Of a stretch of 31,936 bases of DNA, positions 8,671-16,375 are shown piece by piece (position 1 is the stretch's first letter; each line of letters starts with the position of its first letter). Origin of the DNA: an uncultured Actinomycetes bacterium (lineage in GTDB: Bacteria > Actinomycetota > Thermoleophilia > Miltoncostaeales > Miltoncostaeaceae). Both the position numbers and the translations under genes were made by a program. The DNA lies in assembly GCA_903866425.1 (NCBI GenBank), contig CAIPNN010000178.1, positions 1-31,936 on the forward strand, given 5' to 3'. The notes beneath the pieces were generated by a model that was not told the DNA's origin, did no database searches, and saw only the letters and a program-made list of their open reading frames with translations.

Positions 8671-9691
8671 CGGTCATCGCCTCCTCGTCGCGGTATGCCA
8701 TGGGGACGAGCGTGTCGCCGTCGCGCACCAGAATGTGCTCCGACAGAAAGCGTGTCATCACCACACCGGATTGGTATTCGCCGAGTCGGGGTGGGACCTC
8801 TTCTCCGGCGGCCATCGCCAGGATGAGCGCCGGATAATCGCCACCAGCGGCCAGGGGCAGCGGGAACCCGCCACCGAAGCGCGTGTTGATGTCGGTGATG
8901 CCCAGAATGACGTCACCGTCGCGGAAGCACTGGATGGTGCAGGGGCCCACCAGACCGATTCCCTCAATCGTGCGCGCCGCCAGGTCAACCAACTGCGGGT
9001 CGTCGAGGGTTTCGCCCTTGATCTGCTCGCCGCCCTTGCTCTGCAGCATGGCGCGCGGGATGGCGGCGATGGCCCGGCCGTCGAGCGATGCCAGGCAGTC
9101 GATGCTGAACTCCTCGCCGGGCAGTGCCTGCTGCAGCACGCTCGCCACAGGGGTGCGCGCCAGGTTGAACTCGAGCTCCTCGCGGTCGCTGCAGCGGTGG
9201 ATCCAGCGTCCGGCGAATCCGATGCGCGGCTTGATCATCATGGGGTAGGGAAGCGCGTCGCGGTCAGTGCCGTCCACAGGCCAGGTTGGCGGTGAGGGCA
9301 GGCCTGCGGCCTCCAGCATCTCGTGGCACAGCCACTTGTCCTGGCACCCGGCAGCGGTCTCGGGAGACGGCAGGAAGACCCGGGCGCCCGCGGCGGCCAC
9401 CAGCGGTGCGGCCTCGGCGAGGATGACCGGGTCGAGGTCTGTCAGGGGCAGCACGGCACCCACGCCCTCGCGCGCGGCGACGTCGGCGACCGCCTGGCCG
9501 TATCCGGGGTCGTCCACCGCGGGCAACTGCACCACCAGATCGGCTGAGTGCAGGGATGGGGACAGCGGGTCGAGATCGCTCACGATCACGCGACCGCCCT
9601 CACCACGCCGCGCGAGCGCGTCGCGGAATGCCCGCACGATGTCCACGCGCTGTCCGGCGCAGGTGAGCAGCACAGATGGACGGTCAGGCAC
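8660..9691 (-). CDS. ATP-grasp enzyme (PylC / carbamoyl-phosphate synthase-like)
   Basis: A 343-residue ATP-grasp ligase. These enzymes activate a carboxylate as an acyl phosphate and join it to an amine or another nucleophile. The N-terminal domain begins SVLLTCAGQRVDIVRAF (6-22), the typical opening of the group. The ATP lid region PYPMMIKPRIGFAG and the metal-binding segment ITDINTRFGGG, where the usual Glu-x-Asn is Asp-x-Asn, follow. The start is GTG at 9691, overlapping the upstream TGA by 8 bases; GTG at 9697 is a near alternative. In a polysaccharide cluster it may attach an amino acid or other acid to a sugar, or build a modified sugar precursor. The real substrate cannot be read from the sequence. 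Confidence 0.83.
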   Translation of the reverse strand: MPDRPSVLLTCAGQRVDIVRAFRDALARRGEGGRVIVSDLDPLSPSLHSADLVVQLPAVDDPGYGQAVADVAAREGVGAVLPLTDLDPVILAEAAPLVAAAGARVFLPSPETAAGCQDKWLCHEMLEAAGLPSPPTWPVDGTDRDALPYPMMIKPRIGFAGRWIHRCSDREELEFNLARTPVASVLQQALPGEEFSIDCLASLDGRAIAAIPRAMLQSKGGEQIKGETLDDPQLVDLAARTIEGIGLVGPCTIQCFRDGDVILGITDINTRFGGGFPLPLAAGGDYPALILAMAAGEEVPPRLGEYQSGVVMTRFLSEHILVRDGDTLVPMAYRDEEAMTGGI

Positions 9692-10400
9692 CGGCACGCT
9701 CCACGAGGTCGAATCCACCCTGCTCACCGCGGTATTCACCCTCACCGCGCACTACCACGCGCACGGTCTCGAGCATGATCTTCAGGTCGCGGCGCATGCT
9801 CCAGTTGTCGACGTAGTCGACGTCCATGGCGATGCGCTGTGACCACGGAATGCTTGCGCGTCCGCGCACCTGTGCCAGGCCGGTGAGGCCGGGGCGTGCC
9901 AGCAGGCGCCTGCGCTGGGTGGCGTCGTACTTCTCAACCTGCGATGGCACGGTGGGCCGGGGGCCGACGATGCTCATGTCGCCCTTCACCACGTTGATGA
10001 GCTGGGGCAGTTCGTCGAGCGACAGGCGGCGCAGGATGCGGCCCGCTTTCGTGATGCGGTCATCGTCCTTCTGCACGGCAAGGCCGCTGCCCTTGTGCTC
10101 GGCATCCACCACCATTGAGCGGAACTTGATGACCATGAAGGGCCGACCGAACGCCCCGACCCGCTGCTGGCGGAAAATCGCCGGGCCACCGTCTTCCCGG
10201 CGCACCCACAGGGCGATGCCCGCCATCACCGGGGCGAGCGCAATCGTCGCGGGCACCGCGACCGCGAGGTCGAAGGCGCGCTTTGCGGCACCGCCGACGG
10301 GACGAGTCATCGGCGTGGCGCCGGTCTCGGTGTCGGAAACGATCTGGGGCACGTCCTCCCCACGGTAGCGGAGCGGTTCCCCATGTGGTGCAACGCCCAT
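9684..10400 (-). CDS. Sugar transferase: monotopic phosphoglycosyl transferase (PglC/WcaJ catalytic domain)
   Basis: A 238-residue priming enzyme that moves a phospho-sugar from a nucleotide donor to undecaprenyl phosphate on the inner membrane face, the first step in lipid-linked glycan assembly. It has a membrane-dipping helix (about 43-65), the basic IKFRSM segment, the catalytic Asp129-Glu130 in SLDELPQL and the closing GDMSIVGPRP (140-149). ARPGLTGLAQV follows as in the family. It is the short form: the four extra membrane helices of WcaJ/WbaP are absent. Start is the ATG at 10400, which shares one base with the upstream stop (TGATG). ATG at 10310 would also keep the whole catalytic domain, so the first 30 residues are less certain. 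Family call firm, sugar unknown. Confidence 0.93.
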   Translation of the reverse strand: MGVAPHGEPLRYRGEDVPQIVSDTETGATPMTRPVGGAAKRAFDLAVAVPATIALAPVMAGIALWVRREDGGPAIFRQQRVGAFGRPFMVIKFRSMVVDAEHKGSGLAVQKDDDRITKAGRILRRLSLDELPQLINVVKGDMSIVGPRPTVPSQVEKYDATQRRRLLARPGLTGLAQVRGRASIPWSQRIAMDVDYVDNWSMRRDLKIMLETVRVVVRGEGEYRGEQGGFDLVERAGA

Positions 10401-11653
10401 CAGCCGGCCCTGCGCCTGCGGCCTGCGCGGGGGCTTGCAGCCAGATCGTCCACCAGGCGCACAAAACGTGCCGCCAGCACCTGACGGTCGTATTCGGCGA
10501 GCGCGTACTCGCGACCCGCGGCACCGCGCACACGGGCTTCGTCGCGCTGCGCCGCGATGTCCCGGATGGCGGCTGCCATGGCCGTCGGGTCCTCGGGCGC
10601 CACATTCCACCCGCAATGCGCGCGGTCGATCAACCCGGTGAGCTCGCCCACCGGTGCCGCAGCCAGCAGCGGCCTGCCGGCGGCCATGTAGTCGAAGGTC
10701 TTGTTGGGTAGCGCCCCCGCGAACAGCGGCATGTCCTGGTACGGGATGAGCCCGAGGTCGGCACGCTCAAGGTACGAGGGCACCTCGCGCTTGGGCACGG
10801 AGTCGACGAAGGTGGTGTTGGTCAGGCCGAGATCCCCGGCCATCTCCTGCAGCATGGGCTTCTGGTCGCCGCCGCCCACCAGTACGACGCGGATGGATGG
10901 GTCGTCCTCCAGCATCTTGGCGGCCTGCAGCACGGTGCCGAGCGATGAATACGTGCCGTGGTTGCCCACGTACATGGCGACGAAGGCGTCATCGGACACG
11001 CCCTCGATGTGGGCCGGTGCGTGCTCGCCGCCCGCCATGTCGAGATCGACCCCGTTGGTGATGAGGCTGATGCGCCCAGCCGGGATGCCCTGCGCGATGA
11101 TGCCGTCGCGGATCCCCTCGGTGAGGGCCACGATGCGGTCGGCCCGCCGGTAGGCGAAGTGCTCCATCTTGCGCGCTGCGGTGATGACCTTGCCGTCCTT
11201 CACCACGCCCATGGGGATGATGGAGTCGGGCCAGAGGTCGCGGACCTCCAGGAGGAACCGCGCGCCGCGGGCGCGGGCAAATGCCGCAGCCGCCGCCGCG
11301 GCTGGCAGCGGCGGGCTTGATGCCACCACCACGTCGGGACGTGGAATGCGCAACTCGGCCAGCAGTGACCACATGGCGAACGTGGCGTAGTTGCTCATGC
11401 GCGACTTCATGTCGCGGCCGTAGCCCGGTGTGGCGTAGGTGCGGATGACCTCCATGCCGTCTTCGTGCGAGCGCACGATGCGCTTCCCCCGGTATTCCTC
11501 GGGGATGGTGCGTTCCTTGTGCTGCACGTACGAGGTGACCACGGTCACGTCGTGACCGGCACGTGCGAGCGCCCGCGTGTGTTGCCAGTGGCGCACACCG
11601 CCCGGCTGATCTCCCGACACGAAGTACTGCGAGACGTAGAGCACGCGGGCCAC
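10400..11653 (-). CDS. GT4 glycosyltransferase (WbuB-like)
   Basis: A 417-residue GT-B fold glycosyltransferase. The N-terminal domain starts VLYVSQYF and contains the GGVRHWQ donor-loop segment; VRDLWPDSI at about 135-145 is typical of WbuB-like enzymes that act early on polyprenyl-linked acceptors. The C-terminal domain has MYVGNHG, VLVGGGDQKP and the donor-binding motif LPNKTFDYMAAGRPLL. In that motif the usual Glu is Asp. Start is a GTG at 11653 sharing one base with the upstream TAG. It is placed directly before the phosphoglycosyl transferase in the transcript, which fits addition of the second sugar (inference). Confidence 0.92.
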   Translation of the reverse strand: MARVLYVSQYFVSGDQPGGVRHWQHTRALARAGHDVTVVTSYVQHKERTIPEEYRGKRIVRSHEDGMEVIRTYATPGYGRDMKSRMSNYATFAMWSLLAELRIPRPDVVVASSPPLPAAAAAAAFARARGARFLLEVRDLWPDSIIPMGVVKDGKVITAARKMEHFAYRRADRIVALTEGIRDGIIAQGIPAGRISLITNGVDLDMAGGEHAPAHIEGVSDDAFVAMYVGNHGTYSSLGTVLQAAKMLEDDPSIRVVLVGGGDQKPMLQEMAGDLGLTNTTFVDSVPKREVPSYLERADLGLIPYQDMPLFAGALPNKTFDYMAAGRPLLAAAPVGELTGLIDRAHCGWNVAPEDPTAMAAAIRDIAAQRDEARVRGAAGREYALAEYDRQVLAARFVRLVDDLAASPRAGRRRRAG

Positions 11654-13998
11654 TAGCGGAGCACCTCGTCGTAGAAGGACGTGAGGGCATCGGCTTCGTT
11701 CTCGAATGCCATGCCGTCAAGGAATGCCGCGCGACCTGCCGCGCCCATGGCGCGCGCCTCGTCGGGGTTCTGAAGCAGATGGCGGATGGCGGCGGCGTGG
11801 GCCGCGGGGTCGTCGTGCGGCACCACGATGCCGCAGCCCGTGGCGCGCACGATGGCCGCCATGCGTGGCAGGTCGCTTGCCACGACCGGGCGACCCATTG
11901 CCATCGCCTCAACCAGTTTGGTGGGTACGGCGCGGTCGTAGTTGCCGTGGCGGCGCAGCGGAATCCACGCGATGGCGGCTCGCGCGAGGAGCCCCGGCAC
12001 CTCGCTGTGGTCCACCACGCCCAGGTACTCAACTCCCGCCGGCACCTCGCCCACATTGCCGGGGCCCGCCAGAAGCAGTCGGGCGCCGTCGACGTCCACC
12101 TGCGGGAACGCCTCGAGCATGAGGGGCAGACCGCGCAGCGGCCCGAGGCCACCCACGTAGAGCACGACGGGCCCCTCGGGGTCGCCGGGCTCAGCGAACT
12201 GTGCGGCGTAGGGACTGTTGCTCACGCTCACCGCACGACAACCGGCTGCGGCAAAGCGCGCCGCCAGGTCTTCGTTGGCGGTGACCACGCCCGACAGGCG
12301 GCGGCCCGCCACATGTTCCATTCCCGATGCCATGGCGGCCGCCGGACGCCTGAGTGGGCCGGGGATCCACCGCTTGGTGCGGGTGGTCTCGCCCAGGTAC
12401 TCGTGGGCGTCGTAGAACACGGGCTTGCCGGTGACCTTGTGCAGCCACACTGCCGCGGGCAGCAGTTCGGGGTCGTGCACGTGGTACGCATCGGCATCCA
12501 CCTGGCGTGCGCGGCGCATCAGATCCCAGCCCCGCGTCACGCGGCCGAGCCGGCCCCCGCCGCGCTCCACGCCCATGACGTCGGCGTCGGCACCGGCGGC
12601 CGTGAGTGCCCCGACCTCCTTGTGGAAGATGCGCACATCCCGCGTGCTGTGCACGCTTGTGAGGTGCACGATGCGCCGCCCGTCGAGGCGCGCCCCGTGC
12701 GGCCGCTCCGGTGGCGAGATGGGGCCCATCGTTGCGCCCCGCGCCTGCAGCTCGTCGAGCAGATCCTCCCACAGGTCGTCGTATCCGGGTGCGCGCTCCT
12801 CGGCCAGATAGGTGTTGTGCCACAGCAGCGCGACGCGGCCCCCGGCCACCCGTACGCGGTCGAGCACGGCGAGGGCCTTCTCGCGGGCCTCGTCGGCCGA
12901 CAACTTGAGATGTGAGTGCATGGTGGTGTCCATGACGGCGAGGGGCACCAGTTCGATGTCGGCAGCGCGTTCCTCGCCGACGATCCAGGGCCGGAATGGC
13001 CGGGCGTAGCCCGCGGCAAAACCGGGCCGTTCGCTGAAGCCCAGGCTGGCGTCGTACGTCAGGCCTGCGCGCTCAACCCGCAGCGGGGTGTCGTGGTACC
13101 GGAAGCGCAGGTAGTGAAAGCGGATGCCGCGCACCTCGCCGGCCTCCGACCGCAGCACCGCCACCTCCTGCTGCAGTGCCTGCTCGCTCTCCGACGACGC
13201 AAAGGCGCCGTGCAGCGCCACCTCGCCACCCATGGCGTGCACCGCGGCGGCCAGGTTGCGGCGCTCACGCTCGTAGGTGCGGCGCGGGGTGCCATCGAGC
13301 TTGTGGCGGTTGCGGCCGATGAGGAACACGGTTGACCGGAGTCCGCGGCGCCAGGTGGTCTCGAGCAGGTCGGTGACGTTGTCCCACGGGTCGTGGTGGG
13401 CCAGATCGGCCAGCGCCTTTGGGCCCCGGCGCTTGATGGAGCGTGCGATGCCCTTGGGGGTGTGGCGCCTGATGCGGTCGATGTCGTGCGTGAGGTGCAC
13501 GGTCCACCCGGTGGGTGCCGGCATGCCGAGTGCGTCGCGCAGTGCCGCGAGGTAGCCCTCGACCGCGGGCTCCTCGATGTCGAGGCCGTCGATATTGGCG
13601 AAGGCGCTGCGCGCGAAGGGCAGGCGGCCGAAGCGGTCGCGGTCGCCCACGCGGTATTCGTCCCAGCGGGCAAGCAGGTAGAAGGCGCTCGCCACGATGT
13701 CGCCCGGGATGAGCAGGCGGCCATCGATGGGCGGAAACAGCAGCGCGAGGCCGCGCGCCGCATGTATCGCTGGCCCCGGGAAAACCTCCTGCCCCTCGAA
13801 GAATGCCTGCGCGTCGTCCTGCATCGGGATCCATACGCCAGCATCGGGCTTTGTTGGCGAATAGACCACGTCAGCGGGCCCATCGGTGAACTCGGGAGTG
13901 CGCCCGAGGCCATCGGCGAGGGTCTCAAGCACCCACCGCGCGCGCGGCGCGAATGCCGCACGGGCGCCGTCAATGCGAATGCGCAGCACGTCGGTCAT
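11653..13998 (-). CDS. Fusion protein: polysaccharide deacetylase-like domain plus GT4 glycosyltransferase
   Basis: A 781-residue two-part protein. Residues 1-435 resemble the DUF7033-type polysaccharide deacetylase family: an N-terminal module, then LTHDID (169-174, metal-binding Asp), LHGAFASSE (262-270), IRFHYLRF (292-299) and LLWHNT (391-396). Relatives usually have GFRAG where this has GFAAG (326-330), so one Arg is missing. Residues 441-781 are a GT4 enzyme: RRIVHLTSVHSTRD, DAYHVHDPELLP, VVLYVGGLG and the donor motif VPTKLVEAMAMGRPVV. The ATG at 13998 overlaps the upstream stop as ATGA. The open frame goes on upstream, but that stretch is a shadow of the ATP-grasp gene. The pair may deacetylate and extend the same lipid-linked sugar in the cytoplasm, since no signal peptide or membrane segment is present. 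Confidence 0.85.
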   Translation of the reverse strand: MTDVLRIRIDGARAAFAPRARWVLETLADGLGRTPEFTDGPADVVYSPTKPDAGVWIPMQDDAQAFFEGQEVFPGPAIHAARGLALLFPPIDGRLLIPGDIVASAFYLLARWDEYRVGDRDRFGRLPFARSAFANIDGLDIEEPAVEGYLAALRDALGMPAPTGWTVHLTHDIDRIRRHTPKGIARSIKRRGPKALADLAHHDPWDNVTDLLETTWRRGLRSTVFLIGRNRHKLDGTPRRTYERERRNLAAAVHAMGGEVALHGAFASSESEQALQQEVAVLRSEAGEVRGIRFHYLRFRYHDTPLRVERAGLTYDASLGFSERPGFAAGYARPFRPWIVGEERAADIELVPLAVMDTTMHSHLKLSADEAREKALAVLDRVRVAGGRVALLWHNTYLAEERAPGYDDLWEDLLDELQARGATMGPISPPERPHGARLDGRRIVHLTSVHSTRDVRIFHKEVGALTAAGADADVMGVERGGGRLGRVTRGWDLMRRARQVDADAYHVHDPELLPAAVWLHKVTGKPVFYDAHEYLGETTRTKRWIPGPLRRPAAAMASGMEHVAGRRLSGVVTANEDLAARFAAAGCRAVSVSNSPYAAQFAEPGDPEGPVVLYVGGLGPLRGLPLMLEAFPQVDVDGARLLLAGPGNVGEVPAGVEYLGVVDHSEVPGLLARAAIAWIPLRRHGNYDRAVPTKLVEAMAMGRPVVASDLPRMAAIVRATGCGIVVPHDDPAAHAAAIRHLLQNPDEARAMGAAGRAAFLDGMAFENEADALTSFYDEVLR

Positions 13999-15164
13999 GC
14001 GACCTTCCTCGAGATGAGGCGGCGCATCTGGTCGATGCCCGGCTTCGGGTCGGTGACCGACCACACACCGTCGACGAAGGGCGGCCGCACCGTGCGGAGC
14101 GCCGCCTTTCGGCCCAGCCTGCCGCGGCGCACCTCGCCGGCGCTTGCCGCGAGGTGCTTGGCTGACAGCACCCAGCGCACGTCGCTGCGGTGCCCTTCGG
14201 GCCACGTGTGGGACCGGCCGACGGCGTCGAGGAAGGCGGCCTCCGGAAGGTTGACGCCCACCTCGGTGGCCAGGGAGATCCACAGCCACGAGCGCGGGTT
14301 CACCTCGATGAGGTAGTCGCGGCCGTCGCGTGGGTCGCGCTTCACCTCGACCTGCGAGATGCCGTGAAAGCCGATTTCGTCGAGCAGGGCATGCCCGCGC
14401 GCGGCGAAGCCCGGGTCCCACCATGCCTCGGCCACCCGTGCCGTGCCGAAGCCCGTGGGCCACTGCAGCAGCTTCCGGCCGGTGAATGATGCGAGCGAGA
14501 TGCCGTGGGCATCGCGGTAACTCCCGAGCGTCCACAGGCAGTCGTCGCCGCCCGGGATGACCTCTGAGATCTGCGGCAGGTGCCGGGCTGCCCGGTCCCA
14601 CTGGCGCAGTAGCTCCTCGCCATCGGCGGCCTCCAGCACCTGGCGCCCGAACTCGCGCTTGAACCCGGCAGGGTCGACACGCGGCTTGAGGATGACGGGA
14701 AAGCGCATGTCGGGGATCGCCGCCCGCACATCCGCCTCGTCGGCGGGTTCCACCGTGACGGGCACCGGGAAACCGATGCGGTGTGCCGCGGCGTGCTGAC
14801 CGGCCTTGTCGATGTATGGCTGAAGGTCGGCCCAGGGGCTCCATGGCATGCGGAACCACTCGCTGAGCCGGGCCTCGTGCGGGCCAATGACCTCGATGGC
14901 CTCGTCGTGGGTGGGAAACAGCACACCGGGTGCCGGAAGGGAGCGCCCGAGCGTCTCCAGATCGGCGATGAACCCCTCGGGGTCGTCCACCGGGTCGCGC
15001 ATCACATGCGCACGGGCGTGTCGCGACAGCATGCCGAGCGCCCGCGGGTCGCGGTCGGTGGCGATCACAGAGATGCCCCGGGCCGCCAGCGACCTGATGA
15101 TGCCCAGCGAGTTGGGGCCAGATGCCTGCAGCACCACGGCCACGCCGTCGGTGACCGTGCTCAC
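13995..15164 (-). CDS. ATP-grasp carboligase (COG3919-like)
   Basis: A 389-residue ATP-grasp protein unlike the one at 8660-9691. It opens with VAVVLQASGPNSLGIIRSLA, a Rossmann-like preATP-grasp domain, then ATDRDPRALGMLSRHA. The ATP-binding region holds RFPVILKPR, and the metal-binding motif is YLIEVNPRSWLW near residue 295. A basic C-terminal tail of about 60 residues follows. Members are often found in surface-polysaccharide clusters but few have a known substrate. The start is GTG at 15164, overlapping the upstream TGA as GTGA. It directly precedes the deacetylase-glycosyltransferase fusion, so a linked modification, for instance acylating an amine freed by deacetylation, is an attractive but unproven idea. 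Confidence 0.82.
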   Translation of the reverse strand: MSTVTDGVAVVLQASGPNSLGIIRSLAARGISVIATDRDPRALGMLSRHARAHVMRDPVDDPEGFIADLETLGRSLPAPGVLFPTHDEAIEVIGPHEARLSEWFRMPWSPWADLQPYIDKAGQHAAAHRIGFPVPVTVEPADEADVRAAIPDMRFPVILKPRVDPAGFKREFGRQVLEAADGEELLRQWDRAARHLPQISEVIPGGDDCLWTLGSYRDAHGISLASFTGRKLLQWPTGFGTARVAEAWWDPGFAARGHALLDEIGFHGISQVEVKRDPRDGRDYLIEVNPRSWLWISLATEVGVNLPEAAFLDAVGRSHTWPEGHRSDVRWVLSAKHLAASAGEVRRGRLGRKAALRTVRPPFVDGVWSVTDPKPGIDQMRRLISRKVA

Positions 15165-16375
15165 CCGGAGATCACCCGCCGGTACACGTCTTCCATTCGC
15201 GCCGCATTGGCGGCCCACGTGTAGTCGGCCTCGCTGCGCCGCAGTGCCTCGGCGCCCATGGCCTCTCGAAGGGCCGGGTCGTCCATCACGCGGCCGAGGG
15301 CTGCGGCCAGCCCTTCCGGGTCCTTCGGCTCCACCAGCAGGCCCGTCGCCGGGTCATCGACGATCTCAGGAGTGCCGTCCACTGCCGTGGCGACCACCGG
15401 CAACCCGCAGGCCATGGCCTCGCACACGACGGTGGGCAGCCCCTCCGACAGCGAGGGCAGCACGAACACATCGCCCGCCGACATCACCCAGCCCACGTCG
15501 TCGTGCGGCACCTTGCCGAGCCAGGTGAGCCGGTCGGCGATGCCCAGTTCGCGCGCGCGGGCCTCAAGTGGCTCCCGCATCTCGCCGATTCCTGCGAGCA
15601 CCAGCGCAGGTGCGCCCTGCGGGCGGCGGGCAAGGATGCCCATGGCTTCGATGAGGGCGTCAACGCCCTTGCGCGGCACCAATTTGCCCACGTACGAGAT
15701 GGTGGGCTCGTCGGGGTCCATGCCCAGGCGCACGCGTGCCTCGCGGGCGTCGCGGGGAAGGAACACCTTGGCATCGGCACCGTTGGGCACCACGGTGATG
15801 GGGCGCCGGGGCCGGGCGATGGCGTCGGTGGCCTCGCCGATGGCGCGGCTCACCGTGACCACCGCATCCAGGCTCTCGATGGCCTCGGCCACGCGCATGC
15901 GTGATGCCGCGCCCTGCGCCGGCACGTCAAGTACGTCGGCCCGATGCGCGGTCCCCACTGCGGGCACGCCGATCTCGCCTCCCACGCGGGCTGCGGCCCA
16001 GCCATCGGGCACCACCATGTGCGCGTGGATCACGTCGATCGGCCATTCGCGATGGATCTCGCGCACGGTCTTCCGAATGCCCAGCAGAAAGGCGTCGGAG
16101 TTGCGGCTGCCGAGGCGCGCACCGGGCAGCGTGAGCTTGTGCGGGTAGTACACCTCGACGCCCTCCACCTGATCACGCGGCTTCACATCGCGGTATGACG
16201 CCCAGCGACTGAGCCCCGGTGGCACCCACCCCTTGGGCGACACCACGCGTACGTCATGGCCACGGTCGCGCAGGGCCTTCACCTGCTCATGCACGAATAC
16301 GCCACCCGTCGGGTTGACCGGGCTGGGGTACATGTGGCTGAGCATGAGGATGCGCAGGCTGGGTGAGTTGCTCAG
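15161..16375 (-). CDS. GT4 glycosyltransferase, probable CTG start
   Basis: A 404-residue GT-B glycosyltransferase. The N-terminal strand LRILMLSHMYPS and the GGVFVHEQ donor loop begin the fold, and DVIHAHMVVPDGW follows. The C-terminal half has ISYVGKLVPRKG, LVLAGIGEM and the retaining-GT4 motif SLSEGLPTVVCEAMACGLP with both Glu residues in place. Placing the start is unusual: the N-terminal strand begins only eight codons after the upstream stop, no ATG/GTG/TTG is near, and a CTG at 16375 overlaps that stop as CTGA, with GGGAGG five bases ahead. The next candidate, the ATG within LMLSH, would cut into the first strand. Confidence 0.88.
   Translation of the reverse strand: MSNSPSLRILMLSHMYPSPVNPTGGVFVHEQVKALRDRGHDVRVVSPKGWVPPGLSRWASYRDVKPRDQVEGVEVYYPHKLTLPGARLGSRNSDAFLLGIRKTVREIHREWPIDVIHAHMVVPDGWAAARVGGEIGVPAVGTAHRADVLDVPAQGAASRMRVAEAIESLDAVVTVSRAIGEATDAIARPRRPITVVPNGADAKVFLPRDAREARVRLGMDPDEPTISYVGKLVPRKGVDALIEAMGILARRPQGAPALVLAGIGEMREPLEARARELGIADRLTWLGKVPHDDVGWVMSAGDVFVLPSLSEGLPTVVCEAMACGLPVVATAVDGTPEIVDDPATGLLVEPKDPEGLAAALGRVMDDPALREAMGAEALRRSEADYTWAANAARMEDVYRRVISG

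Noticed and set aside
11563..12915. 450-codon open frame on the plus strand
   Set aside because: It lies opposite the deacetylase-GT4 gene, is rich in His/Arg/Gly, and shows no family motif. Long antisense frames are common at this GC content.
13999..14859. N-terminal extension of the deacetylase-GT4 frame by 287 codons
   Set aside because: It is the out-of-frame shadow of the ATP-grasp gene, and ATGA at the junction gives a better start.
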